NCBI GenBank assembly: GCA_021325435.1
Contig: JAJPHE010000086.1
Location: 1 to 51,378, forward strand
DNA from: Actinomycetota bacterium
GTDB taxonomy: Bacteria; Actinomycetota; Acidimicrobiia; Acidimicrobiales; JAJPHE01
Direction of reading: 5' to 3'
Length of the DNA stretch: 51,378 nucleotides
A program made the translations under genes and the position numbers. The notes under the pieces are model-generated. The model was not told the origin of the DNA. It did not search any database and saw only the letters and a list, made by a program, of their open reading frames with translations. Within the stretch, counting starts at the first letter, position 1, and each line of letters begins with the position of its first letter. This document shows positions 50,194 to 51,378 of this stretch, one piece after another.

Positions 50194-51324
50194 GTGCGCA
50201 CCCGGGTGAGCGACATGTTGGGGATCGAGTTTCCGATCCTGGCGTTCAGTCATTGCCGCGACGTGGTGGCGGCCGTGTCCAACGCCGGCGCCTTCGGGGT
50301 CCTCGGCGCCGTGGCCCACAGCCCGGAGCGGTTGGAGATCGACCTGGCGTGGATCGAGGAGCAGACCAAGGGACGGCCCTACGGCGTGGACCTCCTGCTG
50401 CCCCAGAAGTACGCCGGCGCCGACGAGGGAGGCCTCGATCGCGAGGCGGTGCGCCGGCTTCTCCCCCCCGAGCAGCAGCAGTTCGTCGACGAGATCCTCC
50501 GGCGCTACGAGGTGCCCGAGCTACCCGAGGGGGAGGGCGGCTCCGGGCTCGGCCTGGGCCAGATGAGCGTCTCGCCGCGCGGCTACGAGCCGTTGCTGGA
50601 CGTCGCCTTCTCCCATCGCATCCGCCTCATCGCCAGCGCCCTCGGCCCCCCGCCGCCGGCGCTTATCGAGCGGGCCCACGCCGCCGATGTCTCCGTGGCC
50701 GCCCTGGCCGGCACGCGGGTCCACGCCGAGCGGCACCGGGCGGCGGGGGTCGACCTCATCGTCGCCCAGGGGACCGAGGCCGGCGGCCACACCGGCGAGA
50801 TCGCCACCATGGTGCTGGTGCCCGAGGTGGTCGACGCCGTGGCCCCCACGCCGGTGCTGGCGGCGGGCGGCATCGCCTCCGGCCGCCAGATCGCGGCCGC
50901 CATGGCCCTCGGGGCCGAGGGGGTGTGGTGCGGCTCGGTGTGGCTCACGACCGAGGAGGCTGAGACCCACCCGGCGGTCAAGCAGAAGTTCCTGGCCGCC
51001 GGATCCCAGGACACGGTGCGGTCGCGCTCGCTCACCGGCAAGCCCGCTCGCATGTTGCGCAGCGCCTGGACGGACGAATGGGAACGCGAGGACGCCCCGC
51101 CGCCCCTGCCCATGCCCCTCCAGTCGGCGCTGGTGGCGCCGGCCCAGGCTCGGATCGCCCGGTCCTCGACCAAGGAGGGTACGGGGGCCAACCGGTTGGC
51201 CAACTACTTCGTGGGACAGGTGGTGGGCACCATGAACCAGGTGAAGCCGGCGCGCCAGGTGGTCCTCGAGATGGTCACCGAGTACGCCGAGGTGGCCCAA
51301 CGCTTCGCCGAGCAGGTCGGCTGA
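50194..51324 (+). CDS. nitronate monooxygenase-family flavoenzyme
   Basis: A 376-residue TIM-barrel FMN protein of the NMO/2-nitropropane dioxygenase family. MLGIEFPILAFSHCRDVVA and VSNAGAFGVLGAVAHSPE open it, AQGTEAGGHTG carries the family His, and VLAAGGIASGRQIAAAMALG with EGVWCGSVWL bind FMN phosphate. GTG 50194 has GGAGGGAT about 6 nt upstream. Other members act as enoyl reductases, so the reaction is not certain. Confidence 0.88.
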   Translation: MRTRVSDMLGIEFPILAFSHCRDVVAAVSNAGAFGVLGAVAHSPERLEIDLAWIEEQTKGRPYGVDLLLPQKYAGADEGGLDREAVRRLLPPEQQQFVDEILRRYEVPELPEGEGGSGLGLGQMSVSPRGYEPLLDVAFSHRIRLIASALGPPPPALIERAHAADVSVAALAGTRVHAERHRAAGVDLIVAQGTEAGGHTGEIATMVLVPEVVDAVAPTPVLAAGGIASGRQIAAAMALGAEGVWCGSVWLTTEEAETHPAVKQKFLAAGSQDTVRSRSLTGKPARMLRSAWTDEWEREDAPPPLPMPLQSALVAPAQARIARSSTKEGTGANRLANYFVGQVVGTMNQVKPARQVVLEMVTEYAEVAQRFAEQVG

Positions 51325-51327
51325 GAC

Positions 51328-51378
51328 TCAACCCCACCAGAAGGCGGCGGCGATGACGGCGTAGAGGCCGACCAGGCA
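51328..51378 (-). CDS. C-terminal end of a membrane protein (partial)
   Basis: The minus strand reads CLVGLYAVIAAAFWWG followed by TGA (51328-51330), a hydrophobic tail that runs off the window edge. Only 16 residues are visible. The convergent spacing of 3 nt from the flavoenzyme gene fits the density of the region. No family can be named. Confidence 0.35.
   Translation of the reverse strand, partial: CLVGLYAVIAAAFWWG

Overview
The window is uniformly GC-rich (about 70% by eye) and gene-dense on both strands. Genes often overlap by ATGA, GTGA or TTGA, and many GTG/ATG starts sit 6-8 nt after a TANNNT hexamer, which suggests leaderless transcripts. An Rpf-like cell-wall hydrolase, an NlpC/P60 protein, a PPOX/F420-type flavoprotein, DUF5317, Ku, and an acyl-CoA metabolism that includes a methylsuccinyl-CoA dehydrogenase and a malyl-CoA-type lyase point to a high-GC actinobacterium. 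Acidimicrobiia is my best guess; this is inference, because no rRNA or other taxonomic marker is present. I see no tRNA, rRNA, CRISPR array, insertion sequence or prophage. The window reads as a chromosomal segment.

Layout. 169-2132: cupin sugar epimerase, flavin reductase and metallo-hydrolase (all minus). 2249-5114: three translationally coupled plus-strand genes, an epoxide-hydrolase-like enzyme, a thioredoxin-fold two-domain protein and a UGSC-family selenoprotein. The selenoprotein is split for ordinary gene callers by an in-frame TGA, and a SECIS-like hairpin follows that TGA. 5093-13596: MaoC hydratase, Gfo/Idh/MocA oxidoreductase, secreted GH43 enzyme, two acyl-CoA dehydrogenases (one probably Mcd), a methyltransferase, DoxX, an SDR and a limonene-epoxide-hydrolase-type enzyme. 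13593-22614: TypA, DUF445, a glycosyltransferase, a CoA-ester lyase, a DUF885 protein, dienelactone hydrolase and FumC. 22767-28679: NlpC/P60 hydrolase, thioredoxin-NHL protein, quinone-oxidoreductase-like MDR, SDR, crotonase and PPOX flavoprotein. 28684-33804: DUF488, DUF2231-Rieske protein, Ku, NDH-2, Hsp20 and DUF5317.

33754-37642: a 30-residue hydrophobic peptide, a membrane HD-GYP-like protein and a degenerate HD partner in one operon, then a 417-nt region without genes that can form several hairpins. 37746-42212: an operon for an aminotransferase, a sugar epimerase, an MGDG/MurG-type glycosyltransferase, an EamA transporter and a LapA-like protein, probably for a glycolipid or envelope glycan. 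42376-44656: small regulators (HTH, lone receiver, HATPase) and an Rpf-like protein behind a structured leader. 44665-51378: a membrane spermidine-synthase-like protein, an amidohydrolase, a cyclic-nucleotide-binding domain fused to a membrane Lon-type protease, DUF1697, a nitronate-monooxygenase-like enzyme and the tail of one more membrane protein.

Themes. Several genes serve CoA-ester and aromatic/epoxide/ketone catabolism and fit an ethylmalonyl-CoA-type route. The UGSC operon is the strongest candidate for an uncharacterised redox system. Two CRP-like palindromes, one over the NDH-2 promoter and one over the NlpC/P60 start, suggest nucleotide-responsive repression of respiration and cell-wall remodelling.
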